Below are positions 16,966 to 26,364 of a stretch of 64,000 nt of DNA, in pieces. Source of the DNA: Paraglaciecola arctica (GTDB taxonomy: Bacteria > Pseudomonadota > Gammaproteobacteria > Enterobacterales > Alteromonadaceae); the NCBI RefSeq assembly GCF_018861065.1, contig NZ_JAHKQO010000002.1, forward strand, positions 1-64,000. Reading direction: 5' to 3'. Each line of letters begins with the position of its first letter. Position 1 is the stretch's first letter. The position numbers and the translations under genes are program-made. A model generated the notes under the pieces. The model ran no database searches. It was not told the DNA's origin and saw nothing but the letters and a program-made list of their open reading frames with translations.

Positions 16966-17983
16966 AAAATTGATCTAGTGCCTTGCTTGCAATTTGGTAT
17001 TCATCGGTCATTCGTAATCTCGCTAAGTCTAAGGATGAGCTTTTTCTGAGGCGCTTAATACGCTCTACACTGTTAGTTGGTAACTCTAAGTTTGTGGGTA
17101 AACCATCAATCACTTTGGTGGCGCCTTTAGGATCATTACACACTAAGACCATGTCACAACCAGCATTTAAGGCCAACTCTGCTCGCTCAACAATCCCTCC
17201 CATTTGCGCGGCTCCTTGCATCGACAAATCATCTGAAAACACCACTCCATCGAACTTTAGATCTTGTCTCAATATTTGTTTTATCCACTTCTGAGAAAAA
17301 CCTGCCGGTAAATCATCTAACTCAGGATAAATTACATGGGCAGGCATCACCGCGTCTAATAACCCATGTTGATGAATGGCTTTAAAAATAGCCATATCAA
17401 CAGAAAATATTTCTTGTAAACTTCGCTTATCTACTGGCATGGCGATGTGAGAATCTTCCAAAACATTGCCATGTCCAGGAAAATGTTTACCCGTGGCAGA
17501 CATGCCTGCTCGATGCATACCTTTGATAAACTCACTGGCCAATTGAATAATAACGTCTGGTTGTTGGTGAAAGCTTCTGTCTCCTATTACTTCCGATATT
17601 CCATGAATATCGAGCACAGGTGCAAAACTAATATCGATATCGAACGCGAGTAGTTCTGCCGCCATCAACCAACCAAATTGCTCACAAAAATAGCTAGTTT
17701 GTTGGCTATTTCCAGTTGTTTTTTGGCTGATACTACCCATCGCAGGAATTGTACTAAAGCCCTCTTTAAAACGTTGGACTCTGCCTCCCTCGTGGTCTGT
17801 AGCAATAACCACCTGGTTACGCGTAACACTTCTAACGTGCCTAACAAGATCATTGAGCTGGTTTTGGTCGTGAAAATTGCGAGAGAATAAGATAAGCCCG
17901 CCTACTAGGGGGTGGTCGAGAATATCAATCTCTTCATGGGTCAGTTCATAGCCTGACAAATCTAACATCAATGGACCCATCAA
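16955..17983 (-). CDS. nagZ: Beta-N-acetylhexosaminidase NagZ
   Basis: A 342-residue cytoplasmic glycoside hydrolase family 3 enzyme that removes GlcNAc from anhydro-muropeptides in peptidoglycan recycling. It opens with MLDLSGYELTxEE, as family members do. It contains the catalytic-loop motif KHFPGHGNVLEDSH (near 162-175) and the FSDDLSMQGA segment carrying the nucleophile Asp (near 247). Length is normal. It is divergent from nadK and is followed with overlap by the DASS transporter gene. Confidence 0.95.
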   Translation of the reverse strand: MMGPLMLDLSGYELTHEEIDILDHPLVGGLILFSRNFHDQNQLNDLVRHVRSVTRNQVVIATDHEGGRVQRFKEGFSTIPAMGSISQKTTGNSQQTSYFCEQFGWLMAAELLAFDIDISFAPVLDIHGISEVIGDRSFHQQPDVIIQLASEFIKGMHRAGMSATGKHFPGHGNVLEDSHIAMPVDKRSLQEIFSVDMAIFKAIHQHGLLDAVMPAHVIYPELDDLPAGFSQKWIKQILRQDLKFDGVVFSDDLSMQGAAQMGGIVERAELALNAGCDMVLVCNDPKGATKVIDGLPTNLELPTNSVERIKRLRKSSSLDLARLRMTDEYQIASKALDQFYAI

Positions 17984-18119
17984 TTAGTGCTCTTCTTATC
18001 GGTCGTTTATATATTTAGTCAACATACTATAGGAACCAATAAATATTCCAAACGAAAAATATGACTTTCAAACTCTCCCATGGTTATACTCTGGCAAATC
18101 GTAATTTATGTTGTTTTCA

Positions 18120-18995
18120 ATGAAGTTTAAAACCGTAGGATTAATTGGCAAGCAAGCACATCAAGGTGCAAACTTAAGTCTTAAGGCACTTATAGTCTAT
18201 TTGAGGCAGCGCGGCTGCAGAGTATTAGTCGAGAGCAAAACGGCGAGAGAACTGGATTCAAATGGCTTTGAATCAGCAGATATATCTGAAATCGGTAAAG
18301 AAGCTGATTTAGCCATAGTGGTTGGTGGTGATGGCAATATGCTGGGTGCAGCCCGAATTTTAGCAGAGTTTAATGTTGCTGTGGTTGGAGTGAATCGAGG
18401 AAACTTAGGATTTTTGACCGATATAAACCCCGATGATTTTGAACCGCAACTCGATAGCATTTTTGAAGGTGACTACAAAATAGAACAACGTTTTCTACTT
18501 GAAGTTGAAGTATATCGCAATGGTGAAATTCAAAGTAAAGATTCTGCAGTGAATGAAGTGGTAATTCACCACGGTAAAGTTGCTCACATGATGGAGTTTG
18601 AAGTATATCTAGACGATAATTTTGTATTTAGTCAACGTTCTGATGGTTTAATTGTCGCAACACCTACTGGCTCTACCGCCTATTCTTTATCGGGTGGAGG
18701 ACCTATTCTGACGCCAAACTTAGACGCTTTAACCTTAGTGCCTATGTTCCCTCATACTCTAAGTAGTCGTCCCATAGTAGTGGATGCCAACAGTACGGTA
18801 AAATTAAAGGTGTCACCTGAAAACACTGATAATTTACAAGTGAGTAGCGATAGCCATATAGTACTAACAGTATTACCCGGTGATGAAATTATAATTTGTA
18901 AAAATCCCGCTAAGCTTTCATTGATCCACCCTAAAAATTATAATTATTTCAACGTATTACGCACAAAACTGGGTTGGGGAAGTAAACTCTACTAG
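18120..18995 (+). CDS. nadK: NAD kinase
   Basis: About 291 residues. It phosphorylates NAD to NADP using ATP or polyphosphate. Diagnostic motifs: [12 protein letters not shown] (GGDG, near 63-74), [10 protein letters not shown] (near 88), and the catalytic region with [15 protein letters not shown] (near 185-199). I chose the ATG at 18120 because [10 protein letters not shown] aligns with the usual NadK start; an in-frame ATG four codons upstream (18108) is equally possible, and neither has a strong ribosome binding site. It is divergent from nagZ and followed by a strong terminator before recN. Confidence 0.95.
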   Translation: MKFKTVGLIGKQAHQGANLSLKALIVYLRQRGCRVLVESKTARELDSNGFESADISEIGKEADLAIVVGGDGNMLGAARILAEFNVAVVGVNRGNLGFLTDINPDDFEPQLDSIFEGDYKIEQRFLLEVEVYRNGEIQSKDSAVNEVVIHHGKVAHMMEFEVYLDDNFVFSQRSDGLIVATPTGSTAYSLSGGGPILTPNLDALTLVPMFPHTLSSRPIVVDANSTVKLKVSPENTDNLQVSSDSHIVLTVLPGDEIIICKNPAKLSLIHPKNYNYFNVLRTKLGWGSKLY

Positions 18996-19032
18996 TTATT
19001 TTCCTAGTTTTTCGAAGAGATCACTAGACAGC

Positions 19033-19087
19033 AAACAAAAGCATGTTTATATTTACAGGTACTGTATATTTAAACATGCTTTTGTTT
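19033..19087 (+). terminator. Long hairpin terminator after nadK
   Basis: A 17-bp perfect stem with arms at 19033-19049 and 19071-19087 (core ACAAAAGCATG / CATGCTTTTGT), with a 21-base loop that can itself pair. The distal arm ends in a T-rich tract, so it should stop transcription from nadK. The recN ATG is at 19116, which makes it also a possible element of the recN leader. Confidence 0.75.
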
Positions 19088-19115
19088 TGTGTGTGCCTTT
19101 ATTGAGAATTTTAAA

Positions 19116-20789
19116 ATGCTAACCCATCTCTCCATTCGTAATTTTGCAGTTGTTAAAACATTGGATGTCGATTTCAGCTTAGGCATGACCGCCATTACTG
19201 GCGAAACTGGAGCCGGTAAGTCCATATCGGTAGACGCTTTAGGTTTATGTTTAGGAGAAAGAGCAGACAATGGAATGGTGCGCACTGGTGCAGAGAAAGC
19301 CGAAGTGAGCGCGGGTTTTAACGTTAAACGACTTCCAGATGCGATGAAATGGCTTGAGCAACACGAGTTATCAGATGACGATGAAGTATTAATTAGGCGC
19401 GTCATTTCCGCTGAAGGTCGCTCTAAAGCTTTTATTAATGGCACACCGGTTCCCTTGCAGCAACTCAAAAATTTGGGGCAATTATTACTGAGTATCCATG
19501 GACAACACGCTCATCAACAGATACTAAAGAGTGATAGTCAACGCCGTTTACTCGATCAGTACGCAGAGCACCCTGCTTTGTTGGGTAAAGTCGAAGAATC
19601 CTATAAAACCCTAAAACAACAACAGCAACATTATCAGCACTTATTGCAGGGACAACAACAAAGGGACGACCGCAGCCAGTTACTGTCATACCAAATTCAA
19701 GAGTTAGACGAATACGCGTTGGCAGAAGGTGAGTTTGTTGCCTTGGAAACTGAACACAAAAAGCTCAGCAATAGTCAGACCCTACTTGAACAGAGCCAAA
19801 TTAGTTTCCATCAGCTGTATGAAGCGGAAGAATTCAATGCCTTATCTGCAGTTCAAAGTAGCGTTGATCGTTTATCTGAATTACAAGAGCATGATCCAAG
19901 TCTTGAGCCCATTGTGACTATGCTAACAGAGGCCAGTATTCAAATTGACGAAGCTGCCGGCGAATTAAGAGCCTACACAGAACAACTAGAAATAGACCCT
20001 ATGCGAATGCAAAACGTCGAAGCTCGTTACTCACAGGCGTTAGATTTGTCTAGAAAACATAATGTCCAACCTGAGGCATTATATGAATTTCATCAACAGC
20101 TTTCCGCTGAGTTTAATGAATTGGTTAAAGATGATTCGTTACTAGAAGAATTAAAAGTACAACTTGGAGAGCTTGAACAACAATATCACCAAGCGGCAAG
20201 TAAACTCAGCGCATCTAGGAAAAAGGCGGCTAAGTCTTTTGCTAAAGAAGTCGAACAGCATATACACCATATGAACATGGCAGAAGCGGTATTTAAAATT
20301 GACGTTGATCATCATATTCAAAGTAGTCCTAACAAGCTAGGGTTGGATATTGTGCAATTTGTAGTGTCCACCAATAGGGGTCAGGCTCTAGATAACCTTG
20401 AAAAAGTGGTGTCAGGAGGTGAGTTGTCGCGCATTGGGTTAGCTATTCAAGTAATCAGCTCTAGCAATAATGATATTGCCACCATGATTTTTGATGAAGT
20501 TGACAGTGGCATCAGTGGATCAACTGCTTCTGTGGTTGGGCAGTTACTGCGTAAATTAGGTGAAAGTACCCAAGTAATTTGTGTCACTCACCTCCCCCAA
20601 GTTGCTGCCAGAGCCCACAATCAAATGTTTGTCACTAAGTTCAGTGACAAAAAAACCACTGAAACTCATATGATTTGTTTGCAAGAAAGTGAACGAATTG
20701 AAGAGTTGGCACGTCTACTAGCTGGAGACACACTTACCGAGTCTGCTTTAGCTAATGCCAAAGAATTGTTACAATTCAGTAATTCGTAA
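19116..20789 (+). CDS. recN: DNA repair protein RecN
   Basis: About 557 residues. RecN is an SMC-like ATPase that helps recombinational repair of double-strand breaks. It has Walker A ITGETGAGKS (near 27-36), a long coiled-coil middle (about 150-370), the ABC-type signature VSGGELSRIGLAI (near 435) and Walker B MIFDEVDSGISG (near 464). I chose the ATG at 19116 (MLTHLSIRNFAVV, matching the family start, GAGA upstream) over the GTG at 19089, which lies at the end of the upstream terminator hairpin. No clear LexA box was identified by eye. Confidence 0.95.
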   Translation: MLTHLSIRNFAVVKTLDVDFSLGMTAITGETGAGKSISVDALGLCLGERADNGMVRTGAEKAEVSAGFNVKRLPDAMKWLEQHELSDDDEVLIRRVISAEGRSKAFINGTPVPLQQLKNLGQLLLSIHGQHAHQQILKSDSQRRLLDQYAEHPALLGKVEESYKTLKQQQQHYQHLLQGQQQRDDRSQLLSYQIQELDEYALAEGEFVALETEHKKLSNSQTLLEQSQISFHQLYEAEEFNALSAVQSSVDRLSELQEHDPSLEPIVTMLTEASIQIDEAAGELRAYTEQLEIDPMRMQNVEARYSQALDLSRKHNVQPEALYEFHQQLSAEFNELVKDDSLLEELKVQLGELEQQYHQAASKLSASRKKAAKSFAKEVEQHIHHMNMAEAVFKIDVDHHIQSSPNKLGLDIVQFVVSTNRGQALDNLEKVVSGGELSRIGLAIQVISSSNNDIATMIFDEVDSGISGSTASVVGQLLRKLGESTQVICVTHLPQVAARAHNQMFVTKFSDKKTTETHMICLQESERIEELARLLAGDTLTESALANAKELLQFSNS

Positions 20790-20904
20790 CAAATAGGCAT
20801 TGATTGCGCTAATGTGGCTGGGTTAGGATGCCTCGCCAAATAAGTGAGAGTAACGCTCGTACTTATCCGTTTTCGCTTTTTACATGCCGAGATATTGAGT
20901 AGCA

Positions 20905-21261
20905 ATGAAGTTTAAGAATTTACTGGTTATATTAACCGCCACCATGATGTTATCAGCTTGTGCTGATTGGATTTTCCGAATTGATATCCCACAGGGTAAC
21001 TTTTTAGACGAAAAAGACGTTAAAAAACTTAGAGTTGAAATGACCAAAGAACAGGTCGTATATGTACTAGGTAAGCCTGTTTTAGAAGATGCATTTGATC
21101 ACGACACTTGGTATTACTTGTACCAAATGAAGCGTGGCATGAAACAACGTGGAGAGAATTTCCGCAAAGAGCTCAGCATTAAATTTGTTGACAATAAAAT
21201 TGCCGAAGTAACGGGTGATTTTGAGTTATCTGAAGAATTTAATACCCCACTTGATCAATAG
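20905..21261 (+). CDS. bamE: Outer-membrane assembly lipoprotein BamE (SmpA)
   Basis: A 118-residue lipoprotein of the BAM complex, which folds beta-barrel proteins in the outer membrane. The signal peptide ends in the lipobox LSAC (near 16-19). The core has the BamE pattern: DIPQGN near 29, MTKEQVVYVLGKP near 48-60, and DTWYYLYQ near 70. It follows recN by 115 bp in the same direction, a gene order common in gammaproteobacteria. Confidence 0.93.
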   Translation: MKFKNLLVILTATMMLSACADWIFRIDIPQGNFLDEKDVKKLRVEMTKEQVVYVLGKPVLEDAFDHDTWYYLYQMKRGMKQRGENFRKELSIKFVDNKIAEVTGDFELSEEFNTPLDQ

Positions 21262-21302
21262 GTATGTAACCATCCCTGCTGATTGCTAGGTGTTGCGGCT
21301 GT

Positions 21303-21398
21303 CTAAAAAGCCATAATAAAAACGCCGCAATTGTTGGCTGTAATACATTTGTTTATTATTAACGACATTTATTGCGGCTGTTTTATGGCGTTTTTTAG
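21303..21398. repeat. Long imperfect inverted repeat in convergent gap
   Basis: Arms at 21303-21331 and 21371-21398 are imperfect reverse complements (share CTAAAAA, GCCATAA, GCCGCAAT), separated by about 40 bases. An extra TTGCGGCTGT copy occurs at 21293-21302 and 21372-21381. The element lies between the convergent bamE and rlmM genes and ends in a T-run, so it may be a terminator-like structure or the remnant of a mobile element. Confidence 0.6.
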
Positions 21399-21513
21399 CA
21401 TAATGTTTGGCTACAAGTATCTGTTGGGATCGAGTTACACGCTCAATTAACATAATCCCAACCGATCGCATGCACCGCTAGACAAGTGAGTATTGCTTCC
21501 CAGCGATTGGTTG

Positions 21514-22581
21514 CTACCCCAGCCTTAAATGCACCGTCACTTCCTCCCTATTATGGTAGAGGTGTTTTGCCTGTAACAAATAACTCTTCACTTGATGGAC
21601 TTTCATTACCTCATCAATAATGACCAAAGCGCCCTGAACTGACTCATAACGCTTCTTCATAGGTAACTTGAGATTAAACATCGCTTCTTTGCAGCGCCCT
21701 TCAGCTACCCAACCAGCCATAAGTTTAGCGACGCGCTGCGGTTGTTCGATCATATCGCACACTAACCAGTAAATATTCTTTCTCTTAGGCTGAAATTTAA
21801 ATCCATCTTCTGGACAATAAGTCACTTGACCCGTTTCCATTAGCGCCTCATCCATTGAACCGTTATCAACTGCTTGCACAAACATGCCTCGTTTCACAAG
21901 TTGATAAGTCCATCCTCCTGGGCAAGCACCTAAGTCTACAGCGTGCAATCCTCCTTGCAGACGTTCGTCGTGCTCTTGCTTGGGGATAAAGACCTGAAAA
22001 GCCTCGTCTAACTTCAAAGTTGAACGACTCGGTGCGTCGTGAGGAAACTTTAAGCGCAAAATCCCTAGAGGCAACGATGAATTATTGTGGGGGAATGAAT
22101 ATCCGATATAAGCTTTATCTGTTTTAGTAAAAAACACATGCAACACTGGCTTTTTGTTATTATCTTTGTTGGTTAACTTATTCTTTTTACGTAACGCTTG
22201 TCTTAAAGGAACGCTAATTTTCCGACATAACTTTGATAATTCCCTGCCGTCTGTAGTGTCGGCATATTCAACACGCAGTTCTCCACACAATGGAAATTCT
22301 TCACAAGCAGATAATATTGGGCCAACCCTATCGGTTACTGGCATGCCTTCAATTAGGTGTTTACACGCAAATAGTTGCCGAGCAAAAACTAAGTTAGCAA
22401 AGGCAAGTTTATTGGCTAAAACTTCTGCATGTTCTTCTTGGTAACAATTAAACAATACAAAACCACTATTTGTGTGGGTTTGTGAATAGCCAAATATGTC
22501 TAATCGACTGGCTTTATCTTGTACCTCATTGGCCACATCGTTTTCAAAACCACTTCGACAATACAACAATAGTCCTGCCAT
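21514..22581 (-). CDS. rlmM: 23S rRNA C2498 2'-O-ribose methyltransferase RlmM
   Basis: A 355-residue SAM-dependent methyltransferase. The N-terminal THUMP-like region is about 1-170. The C-terminal Rossmann methyltransferase has the SAM motif VDLGACPGGWTYQLVKRG (near 217-234). The catalytic Lys/Asp elements of the FtsJ-like fold are seen in WLVCDMIEQP and in FNLKLPMKKRY. It modifies C2498 of 23S rRNA. It starts three bases after the ygdD stop. In E. coli the same order gcvA-ygdD-rlmM is found. Confidence 0.94.
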   Translation of the reverse strand: MAGLLLYCRSGFENDVANEVQDKASRLDIFGYSQTHTNSGFVLFNCYQEEHAEVLANKLAFANLVFARQLFACKHLIEGMPVTDRVGPILSACEEFPLCGELRVEYADTTDGRELSKLCRKISVPLRQALRKKNKLTNKDNNKKPVLHVFFTKTDKAYIGYSFPHNNSSLPLGILRLKFPHDAPSRSTLKLDEAFQVFIPKQEHDERLQGGLHAVDLGACPGGWTYQLVKRGMFVQAVDNGSMDEALMETGQVTYCPEDGFKFQPKRKNIYWLVCDMIEQPQRVAKLMAGWVAEGRCKEAMFNLKLPMKKRYESVQGALVIIDEVMKVHQVKSYLLQAKHLYHNREEVTVHLRLG

Positions 22582-22584
22582 AGA

Positions 22585-22959
22585 TTAGTTAGCTCCTTTT
22601 AACGCAGCAATTGTCAACAAAGCCCAACCAATAATAAAACATATGCCACCTAGGGGCGTTATGGGGCCGAACCATTTTATTTGGGTCAGTGCCAACAGAT
22701 ATAAACTGCCACTAAATAAAACAATACCAGCAAACATAAAGCCCGCACTGTATAACAAAATTGAGTGTGGCATTTGACGATATAGTAATACGACTAAGAT
22801 TAAAGCTAGGCTATGATACATTTGGTACTGCACGCCTGTTTGAAAGGTATTTAAAAGTGCTTCAGATAATCGACTTTTGAGGCCATGTGCAGCAAAGGCG
22901 CCTAAGATTACCGACAGCATGGCACTCAATGCTGCGCTACTAAGAATAATTTTTATCAC
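22585..22959 (-). CDS. ygdD: DUF423 small membrane protein (YgdD family)
   Basis: A 124-residue integral membrane protein with four hydrophobic segments. It has the DUF423 signature LGAFAAHGLK near residue 20 and YHSLALI near 48. Molecular function is unknown for the family. It lies immediately before rlmM, as in E. coli, with a three-base gap. Confidence 0.88.
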   Translation of the reverse strand: MIKIILSSAALSAMLSVILGAFAAHGLKSRLSEALLNTFQTGVQYQMYHSLALILVVLLYRQMPHSILLYSAGFMFAGIVLFSGSLYLLALTQIKWFGPITPLGGICFIIGWALLTIAALKGAN

Positions 22960-23047
22960 AATGTATCCCGCGATGAAATGGATTGACAGTTCGGAGCTAA
23001 ATAATACTCACTGGATTTAAATAGTAACAAAAACCGTGTAACTAGGC

Positions 23048-23671
23048 TTAGATATTCGACTTGATAAAATCAGCTGTTCGTTTGATGGCGACATCAATAT
23101 TAGTTTTAAGTGTTACACCAGAGGCTTTACGCGGTTTAAAACTATGATCTCCATCTGTCAAATAACTCACAGCTATATTGGTACACAAGTTATAACTGTC
23201 AATTTCGTTTCGTGTTCCAAAGGTATCACGCTCGCCCTGCAAAATAAGTAGTGGTTTGTGAATATCCTGTAAATGTTGAGTGCGCAATTTTTCAGGCTTT
23301 CCTGGTGGATGAAAAGGATACCCCATACAAATGCAACCCAGAGCATTGGACTCTTCGAGCAACATACTCGCCATTCTGCCTCCCATAGACTTTCCTCCAA
23401 GAAACACAGGCATACTTTCATCTACTTGATTTAAAACTGATTGAAACTGAGACAACAATTTATCGGCTCGTTCTGGTGGGCGCCTTTTGCCCAGGTCCTC
23501 TGACAATTGCATATAAGCGAAATTAAAGCGCAATACGTTAATATTGTGGTTATGACTCAAACCTTGTGCAATAAGTTGCATAAACTCACTATTTTGCCCC
23601 GCGCCAGCACCATGAGCAAAAACAAAGGTCGCAATCGGTTTACTGGCTGTATTAATTAAAGTCTTGATCAT
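23048..23671 (-). CDS. Alpha/beta hydrolase, Tex30/KANL3-like family
   Basis: A 207-residue cytoplasmic alpha/beta hydrolase. It has an FAHGAGAGQNSEFM oxyanion region (near 18-31), the nucleophile elbow GGKSMGGRM (near 92-100), an acid in LILQGERDTFG (near 142-152) and the catalytic His in DGDHSFKPR (near 173-181). This matches the predicted-hydrolase family that includes Tex30. The substrate is unknown. It overlaps the end of the gcvA-like gene by 20 bp, so it is coupled to it, and precedes ygdD by 88 bp. Confidence 0.8.
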   Translation of the reverse strand: MIKTLINTASKPIATFVFAHGAGAGQNSEFMQLIAQGLSHNHNINVLRFNFAYMQLSEDLGKRRPPERADKLLSQFQSVLNQVDESMPVFLGGKSMGGRMASMLLEESNALGCICMGYPFHPPGKPEKLRTQHLQDIHKPLLILQGERDTFGTRNEIDSYNLCTNIAVSYLTDGDHSFKPRKASGVTLKTNIDVAIKRTADFIKSNI

Positions 23672-24560
23672 CTTGCTCTTCTTTCACTTGCGCCAAAAGC
23701 CATTCTCGAAATGCGGTAATTTTACCTAAATCAGCTTGAGATTGATGACAAACTAAATAATAGGCATTTTTAGTAATTAATTTTTCTTCAAATGGACAAA
23801 TTAAGCGCCCTGCTTCAATTTCTGGTCTAGCTAAAAAGCTATAGCCTAGCGCAATCCCTTGTCCTAATGCAGCCACTTGCTGAACCAATAAAGAGTGACT
23901 AAAGATGGGTCCATGGTTAACATTAACGCCCAAAACATTAAAATGTCGTATCCATTCTTGCCAAGCGTCTCGGGAGGAATCGTGCAGCAAGGTATGCTGT
24001 CGGAGATCATCTAACTTGTCTAAAGGTTTGTTACCTTGAAACAATAATGGAGAACACATTGGAGTCAAATATTCAGTGTGTAACTTATCTGCCGCTAAAC
24101 CAGACCATTTACCCTTACCAAAATAAATAGCAACATCAACATCATCAGTTAAAAAACCTTCATCTCCATCCACAGCTTTTATACGTAAGTCAATATCAGG
24201 ATTTAACTGACTAAACTTACTGATCCTTGGAACTAACCACTGACTTGCAAAACTAGTTTGTAACGCAACCGTTAATGCACCCTTGCCACCTTTTGCCACT
24301 AAGCGTTCGGTTGCATCATTAAGCGACTGAAAAATTTCTTTTAAATCAAGATAATAACTCTGACCTTCTTCAGTCAAAAATAATGCTCGGTTTTTTCGCA
24401 CAAAAAGTTTCATCGATAAAAACTCTTCTAATGCTTTTATTTGATGACTCACTGCTGCTTGAGTCACAAACAGTTCATCTGCCGCGCGGGTAAAACTGAG
24501 GTGCCGAGCCGCGACTTCAAAGGCTTTTAAGGAGTTCAAAGGAGGTAATCTGCGATTCAT
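23652..24560 (-). CDS. gcvA: GcvA-like LysR transcriptional regulator
   Basis: About 302 residues. The LysR regulator opens with MNRRLPPLNSLKAFEVAARH, close to GcvA, which controls the glycine-cleavage genes in E. coli. The winged HTH (about 8-66) includes SFTRAADELFVTQAAVSHQIK. The effector domain follows. I moved the start to 24560 because that Met matches the GcvA start, although its ribosome binding site is weak; the longer ATG at 24623 adds a non-homologous leader. Neighbour order gcvA / hydrolase / ygdD / rlmM supports the name. I saw no GcvB-like RNA upstream. Confidence 0.82.
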   Translation of the reverse strand: MNRRLPPLNSLKAFEVAARHLSFTRAADELFVTQAAVSHQIKALEEFLSMKLFVRKNRALFLTEEGQSYYLDLKEIFQSLNDATERLVAKGGKGALTVALQTSFASQWLVPRISKFSQLNPDIDLRIKAVDGDEGFLTDDVDVAIYFGKGKWSGLAADKLHTEYLTPMCSPLLFQGNKPLDKLDDLRQHTLLHDSSRDAWQEWIRHFNVLGVNVNHGPIFSHSLLVQQVAALGQGIALGYSFLARPEIEAGRLICPFEEKLITKNAYYLVCHQSQADLGKITAFREWLLAQVKEEQDDQDFN

Positions 24561-24781
24561 AAGCAAATAATCAAACAAGTAGTGAGTAAAACCTATTAAA
24601 GCATTAGTTTTTCTAATCCACAACCATACAAAATGTCATTTTATTAGATAATTTCTATCGTCTATAATTTGTCCAGTGATAAATATTTATTGTTTTAAAA
24701 CAAAGAATAAAGATCGCTTAGCAGATTAACAAATTATGACAAAGTTATTACTTTACATTACTAATACTAAAGGTTTACAAA

Positions 24782-25084
24782 ATGAAAACATCTTACTCAA
24801 TATTAGCTGTGCTAGCCACAGTATTTTTTACTCAATCCGCAACAGCAAAGCTAGGCGCAAATCGCTCTACTATGCAACTTGAAAAGCATATGGAAATTAA
24901 CGTAGAAGCTGAAATTGTTGGAAATATCAATGATATGCTAGCAAACATTCATACTTCTAGCATTAAAGATGAAGTCACTAAACAACTTAGCATTGGCACA
25001 GTCCAGTCACAAACAAATGAATTAGTGCAAAACATTGATGCAACATTACCAGAGTTTAAATTCAAGGTTGTACTTGCCGACTAA
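24782..25084 (+). CDS. Small exported hypothetical protein
   Basis: A 100-residue protein with a clear signal peptide (hydrophobic ILAVLATVFFT, cleavage near ATA-K at residue 22). The mature part of about 78 residues is hydrophilic and probably helical, with no cysteine and no motif I recognise. AGG lies nine bases before the ATG. It is divergent from the gcvA-like gene (221 bp between starts), so the two may share a regulatory region. Function unknown. Confidence 0.65.
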   Translation: MKTSYSILAVLATVFFTQSATAKLGANRSTMQLEKHMEINVEAEIVGNINDMLANIHTSSIKDEVTKQLSIGTVQSQTNELVQNIDATLPEFKFKVVLAD

Positions 25085-25128
25085 ATTTTTATCAGGGTTA
25101 TCTGCTGGTTAATTCCTATTACCTATTA

Positions 25129-25191
25129 GTAAGTTATCGCTGTGCTAAGGCCGCCAAACAGGCTATCAGTGCCTAGCACAGCAAAACTTAC
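25129..25191. repeat. Extended imperfect hairpin between exported protein gene and kdsA
   Basis: The outer arms GTAAGTT/AACTTAC and inner arms GCTGTGCTA/TAGCACAGC, then GGC/GCC, form about 19 base pairs with small bulges around a 19-base loop. It has no long T tract. It sits in a convergent gap and could work as a two-way terminator or as a structured RNA element. Confidence 0.6.
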
Positions 25192-25227
25192 AAATACTCA
25201 CCTTCGAACTAAAAATCTATTTTTTAA

Positions 25228-26187
<960 letters not shown>

Positions 26188-26364
26188 CTAACAATCAATA
26201 AATAGCCTCTCTAGACATATTTAAGAAGTATTTATGTTGCGTAAAAGTAGCGCTTGGCGCAAATAACCAGTAAAATCACCGGTCCGATTTTAGTGGCTAC
26301 GATTAGATGTAATCTCTATCAAGTTACTGCATAAAATGATTGCCAAAGGTAAGTACAATCCGCT

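Noticed and set aside
21286-21471. 61-codon minus-strand ORF downstream of rlmM
   Set aside because: It spans an imperfect inverted repeat, has a weak ribosome binding site and no recognisable family; likely chance.
26271-26292. Small inverted repeat TAAAATC/GATTTTA upstream of miaB
   Set aside because: Seven-base AT-rich arms with an eight-base loop are too weak to call a functional element.
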